A stretch of 64,000 nt of DNA from JACPDI01 sp035463475 (GTDB lineage: Bacteria > Acidobacteriota > Vicinamibacteria > Vicinamibacterales > 2-12-FULL-66-21). Within the stretch, counting starts at the first letter, position 1; the number at the start of each line of letters is the position of its first letter. Location: NCBI GenBank assembly GCA_035463475.1, contig DATHTE010000087.1:62001-126000 (forward strand). The letters are read 5' to 3'. Positions 52,613 to 61,749 of the stretch are shown piece by piece. Under the pieces are notes generated by a model. The model ran no database searches. It saw only the letters and a program-made list of their open reading frames with translations, and was not told where the DNA came from. The position numbers were made by a program, and so were the translations under genes.

Positions 52613-53723
52613 ATCGATCCGCTCCAGGATCGTGCGTGACGACGGTGGCCATTCCCCCGTCAGGCCCGGCCCACAGCGCCGTCGTGCTGCCCGGAAGCTC
52701 CAGCGGCGGCGCCGCCGGCACGAGCTCGCGCTCGACGAGGCGGAACAGCCGCAACGCGTCTCCGGAACCCTCCCGCGTGCGCGGCAGGGAGACGAGCGCG
52801 TAGGCGCCACCGCCGCATGGCGCTCGCAGCGCCACGACATCATCGCCGCGGCCGGCCGTCGCCAGCGCCCGCCGCGACGCGTCGAGGAACGTGAGCGCGC
52901 CAGAAGGGTCGGCGATGAGCCAGCGCGGGCCAGCGGGGTCTGCGCCTTCGACCGGCGCGGCTGCGTAGAACGGCAGCCCGTCGGGCGTGGTGAAGAAGTT
53001 GCGGCTTGGGTCGATGCCGGTATTCTCGACGTCCAACGGCCACGGCCGGCGATCTTCCGTGCACGAGAGCCTCGTGAGGTTGACGTCCGTGCGGCACGTC
53101 AGGCCCGGAAGGAGCGCGTCCACGATCGTTCCCTGGACGTGGAGCCGGCCGCGAACGTCGCGCGGCCACGGGCGGGAGGAGCTTACCGCGCGCGATTCGA
53201 TCGGCAACCATCCACCGTCGTTGCGCCGGTACATCGTCACCGCGGCGGGATCGAGCACGAGCAAGCGGTCGCTCGAGAGCGCGATGTCCAGGATGGGGGC
53301 GCGCTGTCCGAAGACCCGCCTGGCGTCCAGCGAGAGCCGCGCAGGCCGTCCCGCGGCCGCATTTGCGCCGTGAGCGCGCGTGACGGCAGCGAGGAGGCGA
53401 CCGCCGTCCGGCCTGACGATCTCCGCGATACAGGCCCGCTCGCGGAGGTTGCTCCCGCAGCTGACGCTCACGGCCACGAGGCCGTCGCCGCCATCGAGCG
53501 GGTTGATGCCGTGCTCGCGGAGCGCCCGCTCGAGTTCGTCGCGCACCATCACCCGTTCTCCGCCGGCGCCATCGGCGGCGGAGACGTTGAGCGCGATCTC
53601 GGTTGCGGGCCGAACGGCGGCGGCGATCTTCTGCGCTATCTCCCACGGCAGGCCCGGGGTACTCGCGGGAGACTGCGCCCCGGGCATGACCGTCAAAATG
53701 AGGAGGAACGCGTGGCTCGCCAT
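52575..53723 (-). CDS. Secreted protein of unknown function
   Basis: A 382-residue exported protein with a signal peptide (SHAFLLILTVMPGAQS). I recognise no family. The first half contains an alpha/beta region (EIALNVSAADGAGGERVMVR), and the second half has short strand repeats ending DGGMATVVTHDPGADRYDVYQ, which hint at a beta-propeller. Several cysteines (CGSNLRERACIAE, CRTD, LSCTEDR, APCGGG, IACDR) suggest disulfides. It starts 58 bp after the SPFH gene and overlaps the binding-protein gene by 38 bases. A longer upstream start would run into the neighbouring gene's end. Confidence 0.6.
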   Translation of the reverse strand: MASHAFLLILTVMPGAQSPASTPGLPWEIAQKIAAAVRPATEIALNVSAADGAGGERVMVRDELERALREHGINPLDGGDGLVAVSVSCGSNLRERACIAEIVRPDGGRLLAAVTRAHGANAAAGRPARLSLDARRVFGQRAPILDIALSSDRLLVLDPAAVTMYRRNDGGWLPIESRAVSSSRPWPRDVRGRLHVQGTIVDALLPGLTCRTDVNLTRLSCTEDRRPWPLDVENTGIDPSRNFFTTPDGLPFYAAAPVEGADPAGPRWLIADPSGALTFLDASRRALATAGRGDDVVALRAPCGGGAYALVSLPRTREGSGDALRLFRLVERELVPAAPPLELPGSTTALWAGPDGGMATVVTHDPGADRYDVYQVGIACDR

Positions 53724-53781
53724 CCGCGCGCAGCGCCCGCGGCAGTGGAGTCCCACGCCCGCGAATGATAGCACCCGCGGA

Positions 53782-55038
53782 TCATCGCTGCTCATATGGG
53801 TTCGGCGTCGCCGCCGCCGCAGGCGTCATCTTCAGCACGTCGTTCGTGAAGAAGTACTTCCCGTCCATCGGCACCATCATGATCTGCACCTTGTCAGACA
53901 GACGCTCGGCGACGATCTTCTGAATCAGCAGCGGGTTGTCCTTGAGCACCTGCGCCTCCGAGCGCATCCGCTCGGCGTCCGCGCCGGCGAGCAGATGAAT
54001 GCGCTGCGCCTCCGCCTGCGCCATCAGGTTGCGCTTCTCGAGCTCCGCCTTGCTGTCGATGACCTTCGCCTGCGCCGCGGCTTCGGCCCCTTTCACCGTG
54101 GCCTCCTTGCGCGCTTCCGCCTCCAGGCGGCTTTGCTGGATCTGTTTCTCTTTCAGCGGGAGCGTGTGCTGCATCGCATCCGCCTGCGCCTTCGCCTCGA
54201 GGACTGTAATCTGCGCGCGCCCCTCCGCGTGCTTGACCTGACGCATCTTGTCGGCCTCCGCCTCGAGTTCGGCGGTGCGCACCATCTTCTGCTTCACTTC
54301 CAGTTCGATCGACAGCCGATCGTTCTCCTGCGCCTTCAGCAGCAGCCCCTCGAGCCCCTTGGCGTACTCGGGTGGCAGGCCGATGTCACGCAGCATGACT
54401 TCCTTGACGACAATGCCATCGGCGGCGAGTCGTTTCGTGATCGCATCGGCCGCGGCGCGTCGGACCTCTTCCCGCTTTGCCGAGAACACCTCGCGAACCA
54501 TGTAACCGGAGACCGTCTGGCGGAACGCGTTCGCGACCACCGGCGGCATGATCTCGGTCTCGACCGGTTGCGGCAGGGTGCTCTGGACGTACGGCAGCTT
54601 TTGCGGATCCAGCTGGTAGCGTACCGAGATGCCGAGACCGACCGGCAGCCCCTCCCGGCTGTACACCTTCAGCACGGGCGTCGGGTCCTTCGCGATCTCG
54701 GCGGGATTGGTCGCGAAGATCTGATCGCGCACGTTGTACAGCTCCACCCGCTGCACGAGCGGCAGGATGAAATGCGTCCCGGGATGCAGGGTTCCCGCGA
54801 GGACCCCGGAAATCTGGCTGACGCGAACGCCGGCCATCCCGCTCGGGACCACGACGATGCTGAGCGCGGGAAGGAGGGCGAGCCAGGCCCCGAGCACCAG
54901 GCGGGTGGCGAGGCGCCAGCGCGGCGCGAAGGGCTGGTTCGTTCGCGACTGGGTGAGGACATCGAAGATGAGCACCGAGGCGGCGCTCACCAGCAGTCCG
55001 GCGGATCCGACGAGCAGGGCGTACTTCAGGAACACCAT
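53782..55038 (-). CDS. SPFH/Band 7 membrane scaffold protein
   Basis: A 418-residue stomatin/prohibitin-like protein. Two N-terminal hydrophobic segments (residues 5-25 and 45-65) anchor it. The SPFH domain (VVVPSGMAGVRVSQISGVLA, LHPGTHFILPLVQRVELYNVR, GIVVKEVMLRDIGLPPEYA) is followed by a long coiled coil of about 130 residues rich in E, A, Q and K. Such proteins form membrane microdomain scaffolds and may regulate proteases. A transpeptidase gene lies 12 bp upstream on the same strand, and the secreted-protein gene follows. The group could share an envelope-stress role, though that is a guess. Confidence 0.88.
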   Translation of the reverse strand: MVFLKYALLVGSAGLLVSAASVLIFDVLTQSRTNQPFAPRWRLATRLVLGAWLALLPALSIVVVPSGMAGVRVSQISGVLAGTLHPGTHFILPLVQRVELYNVRDQIFATNPAEIAKDPTPVLKVYSREGLPVGLGISVRYQLDPQKLPYVQSTLPQPVETEIMPPVVANAFRQTVSGYMVREVFSAKREEVRRAAADAITKRLAADGIVVKEVMLRDIGLPPEYAKGLEGLLLKAQENDRLSIELEVKQKMVRTAELEAEADKMRQVKHAEGRAQITVLEAKAQADAMQHTLPLKEKQIQQSRLEAEARKEATVKGAEAAAQAKVIDSKAELEKRNLMAQAEAQRIHLLAGADAERMRSEAQVLKDNPLLIQKIVAERLSDKVQIMMVPMDGKYFFTNDVLKMTPAAAATPNPYEQR

Positions 55039-55050
55039 GACGACCTCCGT

Positions 55051-55587
55051 TCAGCGCGTCTCGGAGAGGAGGCGCGCAAGTTCAGGCGTGCGCTCCGCGT
55101 GCAGTTCCACGACGTCGCCGGGCCGCACCCGCTCGAAGAGCCGCTCGACGTCGGCGTTTCGCAGGCGGATGCAGCCGTGCGACTTCGCGCGGCCGATCGA
55201 CCGCGGATTGTCGGTGCCGTGAATGCCGTAGCCCTTGAGGCTGAGGCCGATCCACCGCGTGCCGAGCGGGTTGGCCGGGCCGGGGCCGATGACCGCGCCC
55301 GGCGCGTAGTAGGTGGGGTTCGTGACCCGGTTGATGACGGTGAAGGTCCCGACCGGGCTCGGCGTCGAGGGCTTGCCGACGGCGACCGGGAACACGGTGA
55401 CGACCTCGCCGTTCTCGACGACCGCGAGCTTGCGATCGGGAATGCTGACGATCAGCACGCGCGACAGCGCCACCGCCGTCGTGGCCGATTCGCCGCGCAG
55501 CGCGTCCGCCGCCGCGCGGTCCGCAACGAGCGTCGCAATGATCAGCGCGCCAGCCACCCGGATGCGTGCGATGCGGTTCGTCTCCAT
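55051..55587 (-). CDS. L,D-transpeptidase (YkuD domain)
   Basis: A 178-residue exported protein that crosslinks or anchors peptidoglycan through 3-3 links. A signal segment (VAGALIIATLVADRAAA) precedes the YkuD domain, with GYGIHGTDNPRSIGRAKSHGCIRL giving the catalytic HGT(x)n SHGCIR signature. The ATG at 55587 has GGAGG 5 nt upstream. It is slightly shorter than many YkuD proteins and has no LysM domain. It begins the minus-strand series toward the two-component genes, and the SPFH gene follows 12 bp later. A longer N-terminal frame is non-coding. Confidence 0.9.
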   Translation of the reverse strand: METNRIARIRVAGALIIATLVADRAAADALRGESATTAVALSRVLIVSIPDRKLAVVENGEVVTVFPVAVGKPSTPSPVGTFTVINRVTNPTYYAPGAVIGPGPANPLGTRWIGLSLKGYGIHGTDNPRSIGRAKSHGCIRLRNADVERLFERVRPGDVVELHAERTPELARLLSETR

Positions 55588-55752
55588 GTCGTCCTCCGTG
55601 TTCGCGGACGAGAGGAGCAACCGCTCAGCCATCGGCCAAATGACGATAGCTAAAGGAGTTGTCAGATCAGACTGCCGGCGGACCCGTATCAGGCGGCAGA
55701 CGGTGTGTGCGAACTGACACGCCCGGGAAGGCGACGTACTTGACGCCGCCGC

Positions 55753-57240
55753 TCATGGCGACGGTGTCGCCCCGTCAGCGACGGCGGCAGAGGCCCCGCG
55801 GTCCAGACCGCGTGCGCTCGACGGCTCGTCACGAGACATCGTGACCTTCGACAGGACGCCTTCGAGGAGCGGCGTCATGATCGGGAGCTGCCGAACGCGA
55901 ATCACGGCATCCCACAGCGGCTCGAACTTCTTCCAGCCCGCCGCGTAGAAGAAGTGCTTGACCTGGTGCTTCACCGAGCCGTGCGCCAGACATCCGCGCG
56001 CGATCGATGACCACCGGTAGAACTCGCGATAGGACCAGTCGTACCCCTTCTTCAGGCTCTCTGGCGAGAGGTGCGCGGGACGGTAGACGACATGCCTGGT
56101 GTCGTACAGATCCCAGTCGCGCGTCAGGATGCGGCCTTCCGCTTCCGTGCGGGCAAAGAGTTTCGTGCCTGGATACGGCGTTTGAATGTGGAACGTCGCG
56201 GTCGTAATGCCCTGCTCGATCGCCCAGTCCACCGTCCGCCGGAATACGCTCTCGTCATCGTCGTCCATGCCAAGGACGAAGCTGCCGTTGATCATGATGC
56301 CGAGGTCGTGTAGCCGTCTCGCGACGGCGGCGTAGTCGCGGCCGAGATTCTGGCGCTTGTTGCTGCGGGCGAGATTGCCGGGCGCGAGCGTCTCGAATCC
56401 GACGAACAGGCTGCGCAACCCGGCTTCCGCCGCCCGCTCGACCAGGTCGCCTCGCACGATCGAGTCAACGGTCGCCGCTCCCTGGAAGACGCGTCTCATT
56501 CCACGCATGCCCTCGAAGAGCGCCGCGGTAAAGCGCCGGTCGCCGAACAGATGATCGTCCAGGAAATAGAGGTGGCGCCCAGGCAGCCGATCGATCTCCG
56601 CGAGCGCGGCGTCCACGCGCTGGGTATAGAACGAGCGTCCGCCGGCGAAGAAGGCGTCCTTGTAACAGAAGTCGCAGTGCTGCGGGCAGCCGCGCGTGAC
56701 CACGATCGAGTTCGGGACGAGATACGAGCGGCGCGCGATCAAATCGCGGCGAATCGGCGGCAGTGGGTCCAGTGTCCGGCCGGATGTGGACGCGTAGCGG
56801 CGCAGGGGACGGCCGGCGCGGAAATCCTCGAGAAACGCCGGAAACGTCTGCTCACCCGGGCCGAGAAAGACGGCGTCGGCGTGCGCCGCCGCCTCGTCCG
56901 GGAGGGACGTCACGTGCAGCCCGCCCAGGGCGACGAAGACGCCCTTCGCGCGGTACGTGTCGGCGAGGGCATAGGCGCGCCTCGCGCTGGTGATGTAGAC
57001 CTGAATCGCGACCAGGTCCGGACGATCGTCCGTATCGAGTGGCCCCACGTGCTCGTCAACGAGCGTCACGTCGTCGTCCGGCCGCAGATACGCGGCCAGG
57101 GTCGCCAGGCCGAGAGGCGGAAACAGCGAGTACTTGATGGGCCGCCAGTACGGGCTGGTCGCTTCGGTCAAGGCGGGCAGGATGAACTTCACGCGGAGGC
57201 GCCGCCGCACGGGGACGTGGGCGGCCAGGGACGCAGGCAT
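55753..57240 (-). CDS. Radical SAM enzyme with B12-binding-type N-domain
   Basis: A 495-residue enzyme of the cobalamin-binding radical SAM class. The N-terminal Rossmann-like region (about residues 15-150) contains ALGGLHVTSLPDEAAAHAD and FLGPGEQTFPAF. The radical SAM cluster motif is CPQHCDFC in VVTRGCPQHCDFCYKDAFF. The C-terminal part has YPGTKLF, found in lipid- or pigment-modifying members such as HpnJ. Its substrate is unknown; hopanoid or tetrapyrrole-like chemistry is possible but nothing nearby supports it. An AT-rich palindrome lies just upstream of the start. Confidence 0.88.
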   Translation of the reverse strand: MPASLAAHVPVRRRLRVKFILPALTEATSPYWRPIKYSLFPPLGLATLAAYLRPDDDVTLVDEHVGPLDTDDRPDLVAIQVYITSARRAYALADTYRAKGVFVALGGLHVTSLPDEAAAHADAVFLGPGEQTFPAFLEDFRAGRPLRRYASTSGRTLDPLPPIRRDLIARRSYLVPNSIVVTRGCPQHCDFCYKDAFFAGGRSFYTQRVDAALAEIDRLPGRHLYFLDDHLFGDRRFTAALFEGMRGMRRVFQGAATVDSIVRGDLVERAAEAGLRSLFVGFETLAPGNLARSNKRQNLGRDYAAVARRLHDLGIMINGSFVLGMDDDDESVFRRTVDWAIEQGITTATFHIQTPYPGTKLFARTEAEGRILTRDWDLYDTRHVVYRPAHLSPESLKKGYDWSYREFYRWSSIARGCLAHGSVKHQVKHFFYAAGWKKFEPLWDAVIRVRQLPIMTPLLEGVLSKVTMSRDEPSSARGLDRGASAAVADGATPSP

Positions 57241-57249
57241 AATGGCAAA

Positions 57250-57270
57250 TTACTTTGTATTGTAAAGTAA
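57250..57270. promoter_or_regulatory. Palindromic operator candidate upstream of the radical SAM gene
   Basis: TTACTTT-GTATTGT-AAAGTAA is a perfect 7-bp inverted repeat with a 7-bp spacer, AT-rich and lying 9 bp upstream of the start codon. That position fits a repressor-binding site over the promoter or leader. The cognate regulator is not encoded nearby. Confidence 0.5.
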
Positions 57271-57326
57271 CCGCCGTGTCAAGCGCGAGTGGCTGGGAAG
57301 AGAAGCGAAGCGCGCGGCGGGCGTGA

Positions 57327-58283
57327 TCAGGTCTGCCGGATGTCCTGGAGAAGTTGCGACACGTTCACCGTGCGCGCTTTTTCCTGGATGGCGGGAAGGT
57401 GCTGCGCGTGGAGCGCCCTCGCCTCGCCCAGCAGGCTCTCGTACGTGTCCTTCAGCACCTGCGCGGAGATCGTCCGGCCGCCGCCGTAATATCGGACTGC
57501 CAGGCGCCCGAGCGCGTAGGTCGTGGCGAACGAAAACCCCGAGCTGACCGACTGCCCGGCGGCGCCACGCAGCAAACCGCCGAGCAATCCTCGCCCGAAG
57601 AGCTGCCCGGCCAGCCTCACCCCGATCTGTTCCACGTACTGCGAGGCCATCCCGACGCCGGCGGTTGCGAGGAACTCCTTGATGTGCGAGCGGTCCAGCT
57701 CGAAGCCGTATGAGCGTCCGATGCGATACACCATCTTCATCTGCAGAGGGATGATCGCCATGGACGCGAGCGAGTCGGGCAGTAGTTCGAGCGCGCCGTT
57801 GAGAATCGCGTAGTGCACGATGACGCGGTCCTGTTCTTCTGCCGTCATGGTGCTGGCCAGCACCGGAGGTTCGGTGGCGGAGACGGCGGCGAGCGGGGCC
57901 TCAGCCAATGCCTCGGCCTGTGCCGTGAAGGCGCTCGCCGACACCGTCTCTGCGTCGTCGAACTCCAGCGCGGTCTGAAGGGACGACAGGAACGCTCGCT
58001 CCGCGTCCACCTGGGCGCCGTCGGCATCGCACACGCCCACGCACAGCTCGTAGGCGAGGCGCTTCGTCCCGGGCGACGTCAGGGCTGACGCCGCCCCCGC
58101 CAGCGACGCGCGCCTGAGCTGCACGTCCTGGTACAAGGCGGCGACGTTGAGGCGGCTGCCCTCCGACAGCGACTCGGCGACCCGCGTCACTTCCGCGCGT
58201 TCCCTGGGGTGGTCGTTCCTGCCGTCGGCGAACGCCGCCATCAGAACGAGTGTCATGACGGCCTTCTGTTCCTGTTCGGTCAT
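57327..58283 (-). CDS. TerB-like and DUF697-like protein
   Basis: A 318-residue protein. The N-terminal 130 residues resemble TerB (QKAVMTLVLMAAFADGRNDH, LVLMAAFADGR being the typical helix). The C-terminal half matches DUF697 (ILNGALELLPDSLASMAIIP, KMVYRIGRSYGFELDRSHIK), a membrane-associated region with short hydrophobic helices. TerB domains occur in tellurite-resistance and membrane-stress systems; DUF697 is of unknown function. Its start overlaps the TIGR00300 stop by four bases, so the two are coupled. The 3' side is separated from the radical SAM gene by 86 bp. Confidence 0.82.
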   Translation of the reverse strand: MTEQEQKAVMTLVLMAAFADGRNDHPRERAEVTRVAESLSEGSRLNVAALYQDVQLRRASLAGAASALTSPGTKRLAYELCVGVCDADGAQVDAERAFLSSLQTALEFDDAETVSASAFTAQAEALAEAPLAAVSATEPPVLASTMTAEEQDRVIVHYAILNGALELLPDSLASMAIIPLQMKMVYRIGRSYGFELDRSHIKEFLATAGVGMASQYVEQIGVRLAGQLFGRGLLGGLLRGAAGQSVSSGFSFATTYALGRLAVRYYGGGRTISAQVLKDTYESLLGEARALHAQHLPAIQEKARTVNVSQLLQDIRQT

Positions 58284-59536
58284 GCCCGGCTCCGTGTGTT
58301 GTTCGTCGCGGTCAGACCTGCCGCTTGAATCTGCTGCGACAGCTGGTGCAGGAAGAGACCGGAGTCCGTGACGACGCCGATGGTCTGCGAGGATCCGCGG
58401 TCGGCGAGCTTGGTGATGACGGCGGGGTTGATGTCCACGCAGACCATCCGCACCCAGGCCGGGAGCATGTTCCCGACTCCGATGCCGTGCAGCATCGTCG
58501 AGAGCACCACGACCATCTGCACGTCGGCGAGCAGCGACGCGTACCGGTCCTGGGCCTCGAAGAGGTCCATCACGGTTTCCGGCAGTGGCCCATCGTCACG
58601 AATGCTGCCCGCCAGGGTGTAGGGAATGCCGCCGCGGATGCACTCGAACATCACCCCGGATCGCAGGACGCCCTGGGCGACCGCCGCCTCGAGCCCTCCG
58701 GCGCGCCGAATCGTGTTGATCGCGCGCATGTGGTGCCGGTGGCCACCTTCGATCGCCGCTCCTGTCTCGAGGCTGACGCCGAGCGAGGTCCCGAAGAGCG
58801 CCGCCTCGACGTCGTGTACCGCGAGGGCGTTGCCAGCGAGGATCGCGTCCACGAAACCGAGACGAATCAGCTCGCAGAGATACGGCCCGCCGCCGGTGTG
58901 CACGACCACGGGGCCCACGACGAAAGCGATGCGTTCGCCGCGCCCTTTCGCCTCGCGCATCATGGCGGCGATTCGCGCCACCGCGGTCTCCACCCTGCGC
59001 TCCGACGACACCTCGTTCGTCATGAACGCGAACCCCAGCCGGTCGCGCGCGCGAAACTCGGGAGTGACGCGGATGCCGCGCAGGCCGCAGGCGACCCGAT
59101 CGCCGGCGCGGACCTGGCGCAGCTTGCGACAGCGGGCGCGCCCACCCTCGAGCACGATCACCGCGTCCATCCGCTGATCCTCGACCTCGATCCACGCGCC
59201 GTTCACGCGAACGGCCGTCCGCAGGTTCGAGGTCGAGTAGAAGTCCTCTGGCGCGCAGCCGTCGCGGTCGGCCGTCCTGAACAGCGCATCCTCGTCGCGC
59301 ACCGGATGGCAGCCGAGCGCTACGAGCTCTTCGACCAGGTCCAGCAGCGTCTCCGCGCGAGGCGCCATGACCTTCAGCCGCAGCTGCGAAAAGTCCTCGT
59401 TGGTCGCCCCGAGCTCGAAGTGCAGCACTTCGAACGTGGCGCCGGAGGCGATCACCTTGTCAAAGATGGCCGTCAGGAGGTCCGAGTCAACCAGGTGCCC
59501 CTCAGCCTCGACGATTTCGCTGTGCTCGGATGTCAC
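58280..59536 (-). CDS. TIGR00300 (LOR/SDH) family enzyme
   Basis: A 418-residue protein of the TIGR00300 family, related to the LOR/SDH conserved region, archaeal ornithine-cyclodeaminase-like enzymes and the C-terminal half of cyanobacterial AgrE/ArgZ. The N-terminal part (EAEGHLVDSDLLTAIFDKVI) is the LOR-like domain, and the rest is a Rossmann-like region (ERIAFVVGPVVVHTGGGPYL, GHRHHMRAINTI, VVVLSTMLHGIGVGNMLPAW). Arginine/ornithine catabolism is a candidate role, inferred only from the family. It starts at a GTG behind AGGAGG at long spacing. The TerB-DUF697 gene overlaps it by four bases, a pairing I do not recognise from known systems. Confidence 0.8.
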   Translation of the reverse strand: MTSEHSEIVEAEGHLVDSDLLTAIFDKVIASGATFEVLHFELGATNEDFSQLRLKVMAPRAETLLDLVEELVALGCHPVRDEDALFRTADRDGCAPEDFYSTSNLRTAVRVNGAWIEVEDQRMDAVIVLEGGRARCRKLRQVRAGDRVACGLRGIRVTPEFRARDRLGFAFMTNEVSSERRVETAVARIAAMMREAKGRGERIAFVVGPVVVHTGGGPYLCELIRLGFVDAILAGNALAVHDVEAALFGTSLGVSLETGAAIEGGHRHHMRAINTIRRAGGLEAAVAQGVLRSGVMFECIRGGIPYTLAGSIRDDGPLPETVMDLFEAQDRYASLLADVQMVVVLSTMLHGIGVGNMLPAWVRMVCVDINPAVITKLADRGSSQTIGVVTDSGLFLHQLSQQIQAAGLTATNNTRSRA

Positions 59537-59610
59537 CGGATCGCTGAGTATAGACCTCCTTCGCGCCGCGCGCGCGGCGCCATTGACCCGCGCAGAACGT
59601 GTGCCCCTGC

Positions 59611-60114
59611 CTATGGCTCAACGGACCGGTCGCGGAACAGCCTCTTTCCGGTCATGGTCATGATCGGCGCGAGGCTCACCCCATTGGGCAGCAGCGTCGA
59701 GATCATGATCCCGCGAAACTCCCTCGCCTTGTCGACGAGCACGATGGCCCAGACGGAAGTGCGACGCAACGTCGTTCCTGACGGGTCGTAGACCTGCAGC
59801 GAGAGCGTGCCGGTGCAGTCGGGATTCAGCGTGTACGTCCCCAGCTTCAGGTCCTCGCTCACGGCGCCGCCCGCGCTGCTGTTCTGAGTACCTGAGAAAC
59901 TACCCGCGGAGTCGAAGTCGTATCGGCCGACGGCCGCCGCCGGAACCTGGATTGTGCCAGTCGGAGACGGGACCACCACCGTTCCGGTTTCGGTGTAGCC
60001 CCAGGCTCCTGCGAGACCGGGGTTCGAGCAGGCGTGCTCTTGCGCCGACGCCATGACGGCGGCGCCCAGAACGAGCGTGGCGACGGCAATTGTTCGCGCG
60101 ATGTTGCGTTTCAT
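59611..60114 (-). CDS. Small secreted protein
   Basis: A 167-residue exported protein. The signal peptide (IARTIAVATLVLGAAVMASA) ends before QEHACSNPGLAGAWGYTETG. The mature part has a beta-rich pattern with TGTIQVPAAAVGRYDFDSAG and TLNPDCTGTLSLQVYDPSGT; the two Cys could pair. Comparable short secreted proteins occur in Acidobacteriota and Myxococcota. GGGGA lies six bases before the ATG. The frame upstream of the Met is the decayed tail of the neighbouring pseudogene, not an N-terminal extension. Confidence 0.75.
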   Translation of the reverse strand: MKRNIARTIAVATLVLGAAVMASAQEHACSNPGLAGAWGYTETGTVVVPSPTGTIQVPAAAVGRYDFDSAGSFSGTQNSSAGGAVSEDLKLGTYTLNPDCTGTLSLQVYDPSGTTLRRTSVWAIVLVDKAREFRGIMISTLLPNGVSLAPIMTMTGKRLFRDRSVEP

Positions 60115-60339
60115 AGATTTTCCCCTTTTTTGCACCGGGAGGATCAGTGCCCCTGATCCATGAAGGCGGAAAGCAACCCCTGCGCCACTGGCACGAAACG
60201 GGGGCGAAGGTCGAGAGGTGTACACGATTCGGCCTACCCCGAAACTCGATGGACTCGTTGGCAGCTCCTCCTGCCCAAAGGGGTCACCCTCGCCATTTCG
60301 AGCTTGAGCATCCTTGCGACCTCGCCCGATGGGCAGACA

Positions 60340-61534
60340 GTCGTCTTCGCAGGCGACATAGGCCACAGCCATCATTCCGTGAGCACTTTTTCTTTCCGGA
60401 TCGAGCTCCAGCGCCTCGCCCATCTGCGTCGCCGCAACGCCATACCTGCGGGCCGTGAAGTGTGCCATGGCCAGTCCCATCTTCGCCATGAAGGACGCCG
60501 GGTCCAGTATCACAGCCCGTTTCATCTCAGCAACACTCTCATCCAAGCGGCCACTCAAAACGCAGGTACTCGCCGTAGGCGAATCGCACCTGCGAACTAT
60601 TGGGATTGAGTTCGACCGCGCGTCCGTGCGCGCGCCCGGCACCCGCCCAGTCCCAGTCGTAGTGCAGCACTGCGGTACCGAGCGCGGAGTAGCCGTCCGG
60701 CAAGAACGGATCGAGCTGAAGAGATCGAAGAGCCGCAGCCTTCGCCATCGAAAACGCCTGCCGCGCGGGAAAATCCCCTCTTCGCCCCAGAACGCAGTAC
60801 GCCGCGGCGAGGCCGACGGTGATTCTCACGTTGTCCCTGCTTCGGGTCACCGAACCACTGATCACAGCATCCACGTCAAGTTCCTGCGCGATTTCCCGCA
60901 GCGACTTCGTGGCGTGCCTGTATCGCATGAGGGAATCGCGGCCTACCACCTTGGCCAGTCCTTGAAATCGCGACAGCCGGCCGATGAGCTCTGCCGTCAG
61001 ACCGTCCGCCATGTACGCCTCATCCGGACTACCTGAAGCGTCGTTGATCGGCAAAACGGCCACGGACCGGACGGGCGGCGCCCGCTGCCGCAACAGAACG
61101 AATGACAACGTGGCGCCGACAAGCGCGAGAGCGACAGCGGCGTAGGCCGTCGATCGGATGGAGGCAGGCCATCGAATGACCCGGTCCTGTCTTCTATCGG
61201 CTGCGTCGACCGGCGCCACAAAGCGATAGCCCCGTCGCGGGAAGGTTTCGATGTATCTGGGTGCGTCTGGTGAATCGCGCAGGGCGTCACGGAGTCGTTT
61301 GACCGCCGCGTTGAGGCCGTTCTCGAACTCGACGAACGTGTCCTCCGACCAGAGGCGCTGCCGCAACTCCTCGCGCGTGACCAGCTCTCCCGGACGCTCG
61401 AGAAGTGCGGACAAGACCTTGAGAGGCTGATCCGATAGGGCTACACGCCTGCCGGCGTTGCGCAGCTCGCCGGTCCGGACGTCCAGTTCAAACCGGCCAA
61501 AACGGAGCAGCCGTCCCGATGCGACGCGCCCCAT
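60340..61534 (-). pseudogene. Winged-helix/TPR transcriptional regulator with deletion and frameshift
   Basis: Remnant of a membrane regulator common in Acidobacteriota. The intact 5' part encodes an OmpR-type winged helix (LRFGRFELDVRTGELRNAGR, YIETFPRRGYRF), a transmembrane helix near residue 125, and a domain with VRSVAVLPINDASGSPDEAY. After RSRDNVRITV the sequence jumps directly to GLAAAYCVLGRRGD in a TPR region, so about 100 residues expected between are missing. The first frame ends at LRFEWPLG (stop at 60539). Matching TPR sequence continues in another frame (SGRLDESVAEMKRAVILDP) to about 60340 and then decays. The gene therefore has an internal deletion, a frameshift and a lost 3' end. 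Confidence 0.75.
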
Positions 61535-61749
61535 GCGGACCTCGTGGAATGTTGCTGGGGATTCTAGCACCGGACTGTAAGAGACGCCCGCAACCTGCAC
61601 GCGCCGCGTCACGTAGCCGTTAAGGCCGATGTCACGCATCTTTCAGGCGCCCGCCATTGCCTCAGAAGTCCTGTGTCCCCAGCATCTCGCCGATCTCACC
61701 GGCCGGCAGGCACGCCTGCGCGGCTGTTGTCAGCGAAGGAGGCTAAACA

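Noticed and set aside
59611..60642. A single 343-residue protein joining TPR sequence to a secreted protein
   Set aside because: The join is the decayed tail of the regulator pseudogene running into a separate gene that has its own signal peptide and ribosome site.
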